A stretch of DNA of 12,155 bases, taken from positions 1-12,155 of the forward strand of contig CAIPVD010000246.1 of the NCBI GenBank assembly GCA_903868375.1, in the 5' to 3' direction. Under the pieces are notes generated by a model, which did no database searches, was not told the DNA's origin, and saw nothing but the letters and a program-made list of their open reading frames with translations. The translations under genes and the position numbers were made by a program. The DNA comes from an uncultured delta proteobacterium. GTDB taxonomy: Bacteria; UBA10199; GCA-002796325; 1-14-0-20-49-13. Position 1 is the stretch's first letter; every line of letters begins with the position of its first letter. This document shows, in pieces, positions 1-6,211 of this stretch.

Positions 1-274
1 CGTTCAACATCTCCAGCGTCTTTTCGCTCGTAACTGGGCCGATGGTCGAAAAATATGCGCCGTCTTTGAACGGGTCTTTGAACTTGCCGGTATATTCCTC
101 GCCCTGAATGGAAATCTCTGCCACGTTGTTCTTCTTCACCGCATCCATGAATTCGCTAAAATTCACTTCTATCGCTCCCTTTGGGCGCTGGTTCATGAAG
201 TGAAGGACAGCGATAGAGGTCAGGATGATGATAAGCCATAAAGCCAGTGTCTTTTGTGATTGTTTCATTGCCAT
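1..274 (-). CDS. ftsH: ATP-dependent zinc metalloprotease FtsH, N-terminal part (cut by window edge)
   Basis: The reverse strand from 274 reads MAMKQSQKTLALWL, then one hydrophobic membrane segment (about residues 11-27), then a periplasmic stretch with NFSEF, EISIQGEEYTGKF and a segment ending TSEKTLEMLN. This is the usual start of FtsH: an N-terminal transmembrane helix followed by the small FtsH extracytoplasmic domain. FtsH is a membrane-anchored AAA+ protease that degrades misassembled membrane proteins and some regulators; the ATPase and zinc-protease domains would lie outside the window. Two starts are possible, ATG at 274-272 or ATG at 268-266 (MKQSQK). Neither has a strong Shine-Dalgarno, though a GAG lies upstream of the first. 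The gene is divergent from the multicopper oxidase gene. No frame break is seen in the visible 91 codons. Family assignment is confident; the exact start is not. Confidence 0.88.
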   Translation of the reverse strand, partial: MAMKQSQKTLALWLIIILTSIAVLHFMNQRPKGAIEVNFSEFMDAVKKNNVAEISIQGEEYTGKFKDPFKDGAYFSTIGPVTSEKTLEMLN

Positions 275-525
275 AAGTGCCGAACTCGCTAGCACATCGA
301 ATTTAAATATTCAACTTTTATTGTTAGAACTAAACGCCGTAGAACAAAGTCAAAAAAAGTGTGAACTTTTCGTATCTATTTTATTTGCCCACAATCATCT
401 TAAATTGTAAAATAGTACTTCTATTGCAAAGGCACAATAGCCTCGTGCAAAATGTCATAAAAAAGTGGAACTTGGCTATATACATTATAAAAAAGTTAAT
501 GTAGTCGGAGTGTTAAGGAGAAAAT
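275..525. promoter_or_regulatory. Divergent AT-rich intergenic region between ftsH and the multicopper oxidase gene
   Basis: This 251-base gap must hold the promoters of both flanking genes. Seen directly: an inverted repeat AAAAGT-GTGA-ACTTTT at 355-370; a related shorter one, AAGT-GGA-ACTT, at 463-473; a nested pair CTATTTTA (376-383)/TAAAATAG (408-415) enclosing ACAAT (391-395)/ATTGT (404-408); and CTATTG/CAATAG at 421-440. A TTGACT hexamer on the minus strand (353-348) could be a -35 box for ftsH, but no good -10 box lies at the right distance. On the plus strand TTGGCT (472-477) with GTTAAT (495-500) is a weak -35/-10 pair with 17 bases between. The AAGGAG at 515-520, five bases before the ATG at 526, is a clear ribosome binding site for the oxidase. 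The promoter calls are tentative. Confidence 0.4.
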
Positions 526-3500
526 ATGCATAATAAAAAGTTTTTATTGATCGCTGGCTTGGTGCTAACAACGTGCGTCTTTACACTATGTGCCATTCCG
601 GCCCACGCGGGCCCTGGCGGTGGAACTTATTACGCCAATAGCCCGGCTGGCGGGCCTTCTGGAACGGCAATTAGAAAATTCGTCGATTCGCTTCCTGGAG
701 TTGGGTATGCCAATAGGAATAATTTAGGGCAGTACATTCCACTGGCAACTCCAGACACTGGAACATATACGGGCAACGATTATTATGAGATCGGCGTAAA
801 GGATTACAGAGTTCGAATGCATTCGGACCTTCCCCAAACATCGGATGCGCTTGGCATTGGAACTAAACTTCGCGGTTATCATCAGATCAATACGGCAGAC
901 CCGCAAGTTGGTGCGTTACAATATTTAGGCCCGCTCATCCTCGCCCGCAAAGGTACTCCAGTACGTGTCACATTTGTGAACGAACTTGGTGTGAACGGTG
1001 CCGGCGATCTTTTCCTGCCGGTAGATCCGACCATCATGGGTGCTGGAATGGGCCCGAAAAATCCGGCTACAGGAAATCCCTGCATGCCCGACCCTAGAAA
1101 TCCACTTTGTGAAAACTATACGGAGAACCGTGCCGAACTCCATCTTCACGGCGGGCTTACTCCCTGGATAAGCGATGGAACTCCGCATCAGTGGATAACT
1201 CCAACCAGCGATAGCACTCATTATAAAACAGGCCTAAGCTTGCAGAACGTCCCTGATATGATGCCGGTGGTTTCGGGTGCTGCCACTACGGCACAGTCTC
1301 AAGCCGCAGCGCAGGTCACAGCTGCGGGCACTTTTAAATTAGCTGTTGATGGTACGGGAGGAATTACACCAGCTGAACAAACCGCCGTAAATGCTATTGT
1401 GGCGGCAGCAACCGCTGCAAAGGCAAAGGCCGATACGGCGGTTGGAACTACTAACAAGACCACATTACGTGATGCGCTCTATTCTTTTTACGATCTGAAC
1501 ACGTTAGTGAGCGCTAGTCCGTTCCCTACCGTAACGGCAGCGACCGTCACCACCTTTAAACTTGGCGTAAATTCAGCGGTAGAAACTGTCGCCGCTGCCA
1601 TAAATGGCCAAGGCTCATCAACTTACTATTACACAAATGATCAGAGTCCTAGGCTGATGTTCTATCACGACCACTCGTACGGCATCACGCGCCTAAACGT
1701 TTATGCAGGCGAGGCAGCGGGATATCTATTAATAGACCAGGCGGTCGAAGATCCGATGATAGCCGACAAGGCACTTCCTAGCCAAGGCGGCGGCGTTTAC
1801 AACTACGGCATTCCTTTGATCATTCAGGACAAGACGTTCGTTCCTGAAAATATTAATATTCAGGACTCCAAGTGGACCAATCCCAACTGGGGCAGCTATG
1901 GAGATCTCTGGTTCCCGCACGTCTACGAGCCCAATCAGGATCCAACCAACAACGGCCCAAATTGCTCGCCGAATTGCGGAATGAATCCGTTCGGCAGGTG
2001 GGATTGGGGCCCATGGTTCTGGCCCGTTATGGATCAGACGCAAATGATAACGCATGAATTGCCACCCGTATCTGCCGTTCCCGAAGCCTTTATGGATACG
2101 CCGGTCGTCAACGGCACGGTCTATCCATATATGGACGTTTTAAATCAGCGGTACCGCTTCAGAGTTCTTAATGCCTGCAACGATCGAACCTTGAATCTTC
2201 AGATCTATTATGCAGAGCCACTTACAGTTGCCGTTGTATCGGGAGGCACCGGTTATACAGCTAGCCCCACTATCACATTCTCTGGCGGTGGCAATCCCCT
2301 TACCGTAACGCAAGCTACGGCTACGGCAACTGTCACCAGCGGCGTTATAACCGCAATTACAGTTACGTCGCCAGGGTCGGGTTATACTTCGGCCCCCACC
2401 GTTTCGATTTCCGATTCGCCGGGCGGAGGAAGCGGAGCTTCTGCAGTTGCATCTATAAATACAGAGATAAAAATGATGACTAGGACGGATGGAAGGCCAG
2501 GCGGACAGCCGGACCTCTCTGCTCAAGACCTGACCACAATACCACCAATGTATTTGATCGGAACCGAAGGCGGATTTGTGCCGGTACCTGTCGTCTTGAA
2601 CAATCCACCAGTAGCGGTCGAATACGATAACGACCCGAGAAGCATAACGGTCACGAACGTCAAGGAGCATAACTTATTGCTCGGCCCAGCACAGCGCGCC
2701 GACATTATTGTCGACTTTTCGAAGGTTCCAGCGGGTAGCACTTTGATACTTTATAACGATTCGCCTGCCCCGATACCGGCAAGCGACCTTCGTTACGATT
2801 ATTATACCGGAGATCCAGACAATTCCTCTGTTGGCGGGGCACCGACTACGCTGCCAGGCTATGGGCCAAACACCAGGACGCTCATGCAATTTAGGGTGAG
2901 TGCCGGAACTCCCGATCTGCAGAATCTTACCACATTGACAACAGATCTAGCCAACGCCTGGACAGCTAGGAACGAGCCTTTCCTGATTCCCCCGCTCGTA
3001 TATGCTAATAACTTCAGCACGGATATTCAGGCTTATGATTATAGTGTGATCCCTCCCATTCTTAAAACTTTGCCGGTGCATTTAAAGACCATTCAGGAAC
3101 TTTTCGAACTTCAATATGGGCGCATGAACGCACTGCTTGGGACGGAGATACAAGGAACCAATTTCACGAACCAAACTACGCACCAGATGCAATACATCGA
3201 TCTACCCACCGAAGTTGTACCTGAAGGGCAGGAGCAGGTTTGGTTGATAGTACATAACGGCGTCGATACGCACTATGTCCACTTCCATCTGTTCAACGTG
3301 CAAGTTATTAATCGCGTCGATTGGGCGGGCGTTGTAAAACCGCCTTACAACGACGAGGCCGGATGGAGAGATACCATTAGGGCGGATCCGCTTGAACAGG
3401 TTATCGTCGCGCTGAAACCTATCAAACCTACAGTGCCAGGCACATGGCCTGCGCTGCCGCACAGCATTCGGCCAAAGGATGTGACAATGCCGGCCGATGC

Positions 3501-4167
3501 GGAAGTTGGACTCGATACCGGAATGAATTCTCTCTTCGATTACGAATGGGAATACGTTTGGCATTGCCATTTATTGGGGCACGAAGAGAACGACATGATG
3601 CGTCCTTTTGTGTTCCAGCCGGCGGAAGGCATCCCGGCGACGCCTACGGTGCTTGAGGCTACGCAAACCGCGTCGCACGTCGATCTTAAATGGAAGAATA
3701 ACGAGAATACGAATTTGCTCGATTACTTGGTACTGCGATGCACAGGTGTTGCCTGCGTCCCAAGCGCGGCGACAGACATTATAGCAAGGGTAACAACATA
3801 TAAGCCGTTGCCGGATGTTTACAATCCTACGTTGAGCCCAGTTGTCGATCCAGCGCTGCAACCGTTCCTCGATGCGTTCAACACGCCTACTTATTCAGAC
3901 GAAACAATTGCTAACGCGGTTACATCGTACAATTATCAAGTCATCGCTGAAAATCAGCTAAACCCTTCGCTTCCTGCTACGCTTAAGTCTGATCCTTTGG
4001 TAAGCACCCTGCCAATAACTACTTCTACGTGGGTTGGCGCTACGGGCATGACAGTTACGATTAGCGCTACAAATCCGCATCCTGCAGGCACTGCGGTTCT
4101 GTTTACGGCAGCAGGCACGGGCGCCACTACCGGATCCGTCTATCAGTACAGATTCAGCGTTTCTTAA
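526..4167 (+). CDS. Exported large multicopper oxidase (OmpB/OmpC-like), ending at an in-frame TAA
   Basis: The product is 1213 residues with a Sec signal peptide (KK, hydrophobic core, likely cleavage after AHA at residue 28), so it is exported. All four multicopper oxidase ligand motifs are intact: HLH at 206-208, HDH at 381-383, HYVHFH at 916-921 and HCHLLGHEENDM at 1013-1024, giving ligands for the type 1 copper and the trinuclear cluster. Such enzymes oxidise a substrate (metal ion or organic) and reduce O2. The sequence most resembles the large Geobacter OmpB/OmpC-type proteins linked to metal oxide metabolism; the substrate here is unknown. Residues 248-365 are an Ala/Thr-rich insert in cupredoxin domain 1, and 566-645 carry two copies of a GxGYTxxPT repeat in the next domain. 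A fibronectin III-like domain (about 1036-1150) follows the last copper motif. The frame stops inside an Ig-like repeat and continues open after the TAA to 5331. RBS AAGGAG at 515-520 supports the start. Confidence 0.9.
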   Translation: MHNKKFLLIAGLVLTTCVFTLCAIPAHAGPGGGTYYANSPAGGPSGTAIRKFVDSLPGVGYANRNNLGQYIPLATPDTGTYTGNDYYEIGVKDYRVRMHSDLPQTSDALGIGTKLRGYHQINTADPQVGALQYLGPLILARKGTPVRVTFVNELGVNGAGDLFLPVDPTIMGAGMGPKNPATGNPCMPDPRNPLCENYTENRAELHLHGGLTPWISDGTPHQWITPTSDSTHYKTGLSLQNVPDMMPVVSGAATTAQSQAAAQVTAAGTFKLAVDGTGGITPAEQTAVNAIVAAATAAKAKADTAVGTTNKTTLRDALYSFYDLNTLVSASPFPTVTAATVTTFKLGVNSAVETVAAAINGQGSSTYYYTNDQSPRLMFYHDHSYGITRLNVYAGEAAGYLLIDQAVEDPMIADKALPSQGGGVYNYGIPLIIQDKTFVPENINIQDSKWTNPNWGSYGDLWFPHVYEPNQDPTNNGPNCSPNCGMNPFGRWDWGPWFWPVMDQTQMITHELPPVSAVPEAFMDTPVVNGTVYPYMDVLNQRYRFRVLNACNDRTLNLQIYYAEPLTVAVVSGGTGYTASPTITFSGGGNPLTVTQATATATVTSGVITAITVTSPGSGYTSAPTVSISDSPGGGSGASAVASINTEIKMMTRTDGRPGGQPDLSAQDLTTIPPMYLIGTEGGFVPVPVVLNNPPVAVEYDNDPRSITVTNVKEHNLLLGPAQRADIIVDFSKVPAGSTLILYNDSPAPIPASDLRYDYYTGDPDNSSVGGAPTTLPGYGPNTRTLMQFRVSAGTPDLQNLTTLTTDLANAWTARNEPFLIPPLVYANNFSTDIQAYDYSVIPPILKTLPVHLKTIQELFELQYGRMNALLGTEIQGTNFTNQTTHQMQYIDLPTEVVPEGQEQVWLIVHNGVDTHYVHFHLFNVQVINRVDWAGVVKPPYNDEAGWRDTIRADPLEQVIVALKPIKPTVPGTWPALPHSIRPKDVTMPADAEVGLDTGMNSLFDYEWEYVWHCHLLGHEENDMMRPFVFQPAEGIPATPTVLEATQTASHVDLKWKNNENTNLLDYLVLRCTGVACVPSAATDIIARVTTYKPLPDVYNPTLSPVVDPALQPFLDAFNTPTYSDETIANAVTSYNYQVIAENQLNPSLPATLKSDPLVSTLPITTSTWVGATGMTVTISATNPHPAGTAVLFTAAGTGATTGSVYQYRFSVS
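1267..1620 (+). other. Ala/Thr-rich insert between the first two copper motifs of the oxidase
   Basis: Between the NVPDM stretch and the YYYTNDQSPRLMFYHDH stretch, where related oxidases run almost directly from one to the other (from memory of the family), there are about 118 extra residues rich in Ala, Thr and Val. The segment TFKL occurs twice (codons from 1330 and from 1552), each followed by a small-residue helix-like run, so the insert may come from an internal duplication. The copper ligands on both sides are intact, so it is probably a surface excursion and not a disruption. No known domain is recognised. Confidence 0.5.
2221..2460 (+). repeat. Two GxGYTxxPTxxxS beta-type repeats inside the oxidase
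   Basis: Residues 566-645 of the oxidase hold two related units: SGGTGYTASPTITFSGGG, then SPGSGYTSAPTVSIS followed by a glycine/serine-rich stretch, separated by ATATVTSGVITAITV. Both units share the GYTxxPT core and a glycine-rich end. They sit between the LNACNDRTLNLQ strand and the TEIKMM strand of a cupredoxin domain. Similar units are, from memory, common in surface proteins of metal-reducing deltaproteobacteria. Their role here is unknown; a surface or adhesion module is a reasonable guess. Confidence 0.65.
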
Positions 4168-4650
4168 AACGGCGGCGCACCAACTGTACAAGATTATAGC
4201 ACTACCGCAACTTATAGCCTGCCTGGAACAGCGGTGGCAGCGACTTACACAATAACGATCGACGTGAGGACTAACCAAACTAGCGCTACGCCCGACTATA
4301 CTTATCCTCCCATATCTTTCACAATCGTACCTGACCACGCCTCTAGCGTTCTTCTATCATCCGATAAGCCGAGTCCGCAGATCTATGGCACGCCTGTCAC
4401 ATTCACTGCAGCGGGTCAAGGCGCCTCGAGCTATGAGTATCGTTTCTGGTTGGATGACGGTACGACCAATACCGTTAAAAGGGATTATTCAACTGATCCA
4501 ACTTGGAAGATGACCAAAGCAATTTTTCCTGCTGCGTATGTAGATCCCCCATTAGGAACATATACGATCACAGTTGATGTGAGAACCGATCTGACGTCTT
4601 CAACTCCGGACGCATCGGTTGCTATAACGTCATTTAAGATCGGAAGCGGC
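4024..4650 (+). repeat. Two Ig-like repeats spanning the oxidase stop codon
   Basis: Unit 1 (about 4024-4332) and unit 2 (4333-4650) align along their length: GTAVLFTAAGTGA with GTPVTFTAAGQGA, YQYRF with YEYRF, QDYST with RDYST, and TYTITIDVRTNQTSATPD with TYTITVDVRTDLTSSTPD. They look like bacterial Ig-like modules of the kind carried on the C-terminal side of secreted enzymes. Unit 1 is interrupted by the TAA at 4165; unit 2 is intact. Confidence 0.75.
4165..4167 (+). other. In-frame TAA that splits the oxidase reading frame from its anchor tail
   Basis: The frame opened at 526 is in phase with the open frame running to 5331, and TAA at 4165-4167 is the only stop between them. It falls in the first of two Ig-like repeats, just after YQYRFSVS; the second repeat reads YEYRFWLDDG at the equivalent place, so the stop replaces one residue of an otherwise normal unit. 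Homology to the repeat continues straight after the stop with NGGAPTVQDYSTT. A single base change could create it. The context TAAA is that of an efficient stop. A sequencing or assembly error, a recent nonsense mutation, or low-level readthrough are the possible explanations. Confidence 0.85.
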
Positions 4651-5331
4651 GTTACGTTCACAGCTGGCGCCAACGGCACTGTAACACCAACAGCCTCACT
4701 TGCTCAAGGGCTGAACAATGGTGATGTCGGAGCACCGGTCACGGCAAATCCTTCAACGGGATATCACTTCGTTAACTGGACAGGCGATAACGGGTTCGTG
4801 ACTACAACGGTGAATCCGCTCATAGTTACGGGCGATGGACTAGGTCATGCTATAACCGCCAACTTCGCGATCGATACGTTCACTGTGACATTCATCACCG
4901 GGGCTAACGGCACGTTATCACCAGCAAGTGCTACAACCCAGACAGTAAATTATGGAGATTCTACTGCCGCGATTACAGCCGTGCCGAACGCTCTATATCA
5001 CTTCGTCAATTGGACGGGTTACACCCCGCTCCCTTCGGCGGCAGCAAATCCGCTAACGTTAACTAACGTAACCGCGAGCTATAGTATCACCGCCAACTTC
5101 GACGTCGGTACGACGATGGTGCCGGACGGCAACTTAGGCTATGGCGGTACAACCGATGATGCGATGCTTGCCATGCAACTTGCAACGGGTAGTATTCCTA
5201 CAACGGCCGGAGACCTTGCGCACGGTGACGTTGCGCCACTCGTAAACGGGCGTCCGCAACCGGACGGAAAGATAGACATAGGAGATGTTATAGTCATCTT
5301 AAGGAAGGCGCTTGGTTTGATAACTTGGTGA
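4234..5331 (+). CDS. Detached C-terminal tail of the oxidase: Ig-like and InlB-type repeats plus dockerin-like end
   Basis: The frame is open from 4168, directly after the oxidase stop, and is in phase with it; 4234 is only the first possible start, a GTG lying inside the Ig-like repeat (VAATYTITIDV) with no convincing Shine-Dalgarno. I therefore read it as the rest of the oxidase and not an independent gene. In order it holds the rest of Ig-like unit 1, Ig-like unit 2 (4333-4650), two InlB-B-type repeats (4651-5106) and a dockerin-like module (about 5119-5328) with GNLGYGGTTDDAMLAMQLATG and PDGKIDIGDVIVILRKALGL, where acidic loop residues precede a helix as in calcium-binding dockerin repeats. 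It has no signal peptide, so if translated alone it would remain in the cytoplasm. It ends in TGA 21 bases before the cohesin-like lipoprotein gene. Whether any protein is made from it is unknown. Confidence 0.7.
   Translation: MAATYTITIDVRTNQTSATPDYTYPPISFTIVPDHASSVLLSSDKPSPQIYGTPVTFTAAGQGASSYEYRFWLDDGTTNTVKRDYSTDPTWKMTKAIFPAAYVDPPLGTYTITVDVRTDLTSSTPDASVAITSFKIGSGVTFTAGANGTVTPTASLAQGLNNGDVGAPVTANPSTGYHFVNWTGDNGFVTTTVNPLIVTGDGLGHAITANFAIDTFTVTFITGANGTLSPASATTQTVNYGDSTAAITAVPNALYHFVNWTGYTPLPSAAANPLTLTNVTASYSITANFDVGTTMVPDGNLGYGGTTDDAMLAMQLATGSIPTTAGDLAHGDVAPLVNGRPQPDGKIDIGDVIVILRKALGLITW
4651..5106 (+). repeat. Two InlB-B-type (divergent bacterial) repeats
   Basis: The two units start at VTFTAGANGTVTP (codon 4651) and FTVTFITGANGTLSP (codon 4879). 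Both have a GxNGTxxP turn, a central YHFVNWTG, and end in ITANF. This is the pattern of the divergent InlB B-repeat family found as extended stalks in secreted and surface proteins. They would space the oxidase from the dockerin-like end if the full frame were translated. Confidence 0.75.
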
Positions 5332-5352
5332 TATTAAATTTGGAGGACAGTT

Positions 5353-5856
5353 ATGAAAAAAATAATTATATTAGGAACGCTCATCGTAGCGGTTGCATTG
5401 GTGGCCGGCTTCGGATGCGGTGGTGGAGGGAGTTCTTCGGCTACTTCCACAACGGCGACTGTTACCATGTCTAGCGGCGGAACGCTTGCAAACGGTACAC
5501 AGATCGGCGCACTTGATGTGACATTGACCTTTCCGGCTGGCGTAAGCGTTAAGACAAGCCCTGCCAAAGTTAGCAAGTCGAACGTAACGTATACCGGAGT
5601 TGTTTCGGCAACGGGAGTCGCTGCCGGCACCAACTCAATGGCGCTTGCTACCCAAACGGCGGCCAACACGTTAGACATTAAGGTTGCTAACCCGGTAGGT
5701 TTCGGCACGGGCGAGTTCGTGCAGGTGACGTTCGATATCGCAGCAGGAAGCACGATCAAAGACACAGACTTCGTGGAAGGAACACTTACTGCCGCCGACC
5801 TGAACGGAGTGCCTATACCAGGGCTTACGGCGGTCGCATCCACCGTGCTTCAGTAA
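5353..5856 (+). CDS. Small cohesin-like lipoprotein
   Basis: The product has 167 residues. A KK, a hydrophobic core and AGFGC with Cys22 make a lipoprotein signal, though Phe at -2 and Gly at -3 are not typical of a lipobox. A Gly/Ser-rich linker (GGGGSSS) follows. The rest is all-beta in character and ends with FGTGEFVQVTFDIAAG, TDFVEGTLTAADLNG and VPIPGL, which resembles the C-terminal half of cohesin domains (GE-x-V-x-ITF strand, then an Asp-rich turn with DLNG). Cohesins bind dockerins, and the frame just upstream ends in a dockerin-like module, so this protein may anchor the oxidase to the outer membrane. The RBS GGAGG at 5342-5346 is six bases before the ATG, and only 21 bases separate it from the upstream TGA, so co-transcription is likely. 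The cohesin call rests on pattern recognition, not a profile search. Confidence 0.75.
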   Translation: MKKIIILGTLIVAVALVAGFGCGGGGSSSATSTTATVTMSSGGTLANGTQIGALDVTLTFPAGVSVKTSPAKVSKSNVTYTGVVSATGVAAGTNSMALATQTAANTLDIKVANPVGFGTGEFVQVTFDIAAGSTIKDTDFVEGTLTAADLNGVPIPGLTAVASTVLQ

Positions 5857-5862
5857 GCCGCA

Positions 5863-5890
5863 TCCAAAAGTTTTGGAACATTTTTCTTCT
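5863..5890 (+). terminator. Possible intrinsic terminator after the oxidase-lipoprotein operon
   Basis: Seven bases after the lipoprotein stop lies TCCAAAAGTTTTGGA (5863-5877), a perfect inverted repeat, followed by ACA and a T-rich run (TTTTTCTTCTT). The stem is AT-rich and short, so it would be a weak terminator. ATCCAA (5862-5867) can alternatively pair with TTGGAT further on (5889-5894), giving a longer-range hairpin. A second short GC-rich hairpin, CGCC (5903-5906)/GGCG (5912-5915), follows. Confidence 0.4.
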
Positions 5891-6163
5891 TGGATCCACA
5901 AACGCCCTATCGGCGCATTAATTTTACAAGTGCATTCACTTTATTTTTTGTGGCATCTAAGTAAGCAAGAAAGAGAATAAGCCTATGACGCTGCCTTTCT
6001 GCCTGTAAAAACAACAAATCCCGCCTTCGCCATTGGGCTTCGGAGTGGCACGCAGTTGTGCTTATACGTACTTTTAATGATAATCGTTGAATCTATAAAG
6101 AATGGGGAAGCTGGAAGGCCTTTTGTTAAATGATATTGCGATATTCGATCGTCATGGTAAATA

Positions 6164-6192
6164 TTGTCGGTATCAAGACGATTCGATATAAT
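6164..6192 (+). promoter_or_regulatory. Sigma-70-type promoter of the PocR-PAS gene
   Basis: TTGTCG (6164-6169, four of six consensus bases) and a perfect TATAAT (6187-6192) are separated by exactly 17 bases. Transcription would begin near 6199, only about 13 bases before the ATG at 6212, so the leader would be little more than the ribosome binding site (GGAGG 6200-6204). ATCGTC (6148-6153) and GACGAT (6177-6182) form an inverted pair flanking the -35 box, a possible operator but short enough to occur by chance. Confidence 0.65.
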
Positions 6193-6211
6193 ATAGAAGG
6201 GAGGAAATGCG

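Larger units (their letters stand above)
5857..6211. other. Gene-free gap between the lipoprotein and the sensor gene
   Basis: No convincing coding region is seen in these 355 bases. They hold the weak terminator-like palindromes near 5863-5915, an imperfect hairpin-forming stretch around 6034-6061 (CCGCCTTCGCC...GGCTTCGGAGTGG, with CTTCG near both ends) that resembles a decayed interspersed repeat, and the sensor promoter at 6164-6192. Confidence 0.5.

Noticed and set aside
225..410. A 61-codon plus-strand frame at the ftsH start and the gap after it
   Set aside because: It overlaps the ftsH start in antisense, then runs through AT-rich intergenic palindromes; no Shine-Dalgarno and no recognisable protein.
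431..449. A sigma-54 promoter (GGCAC...TGCA) upstream of the oxidase
   Set aside because: The GG and GC elements are 14 bases apart instead of the required 10.
4165..4167. Reassignment of TAA to an amino acid
   Set aside because: TAA ends the lipoprotein gene and all three genes of the minus-strand operon at sensible places, so it is an ordinary stop in this organism.
4234..4236. GTG at 4234 as a real start of an independent gene
   Set aside because: It lies inside an Ig-like repeat whose similarity to its twin begins well before it and is in phase with the oxidase; no ribosome binding site and no export signal.
5334..5843. A 169-codon open frame on the minus strand opposite the cohesin-like lipoprotein
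   Set aside because: It is exactly antisense to a gene with a good ribosome binding site, lipoprotein signal and recognisable fold; its own protein is low in complexity (Val/Ala/Pro/Thr) and has no signal or motif.
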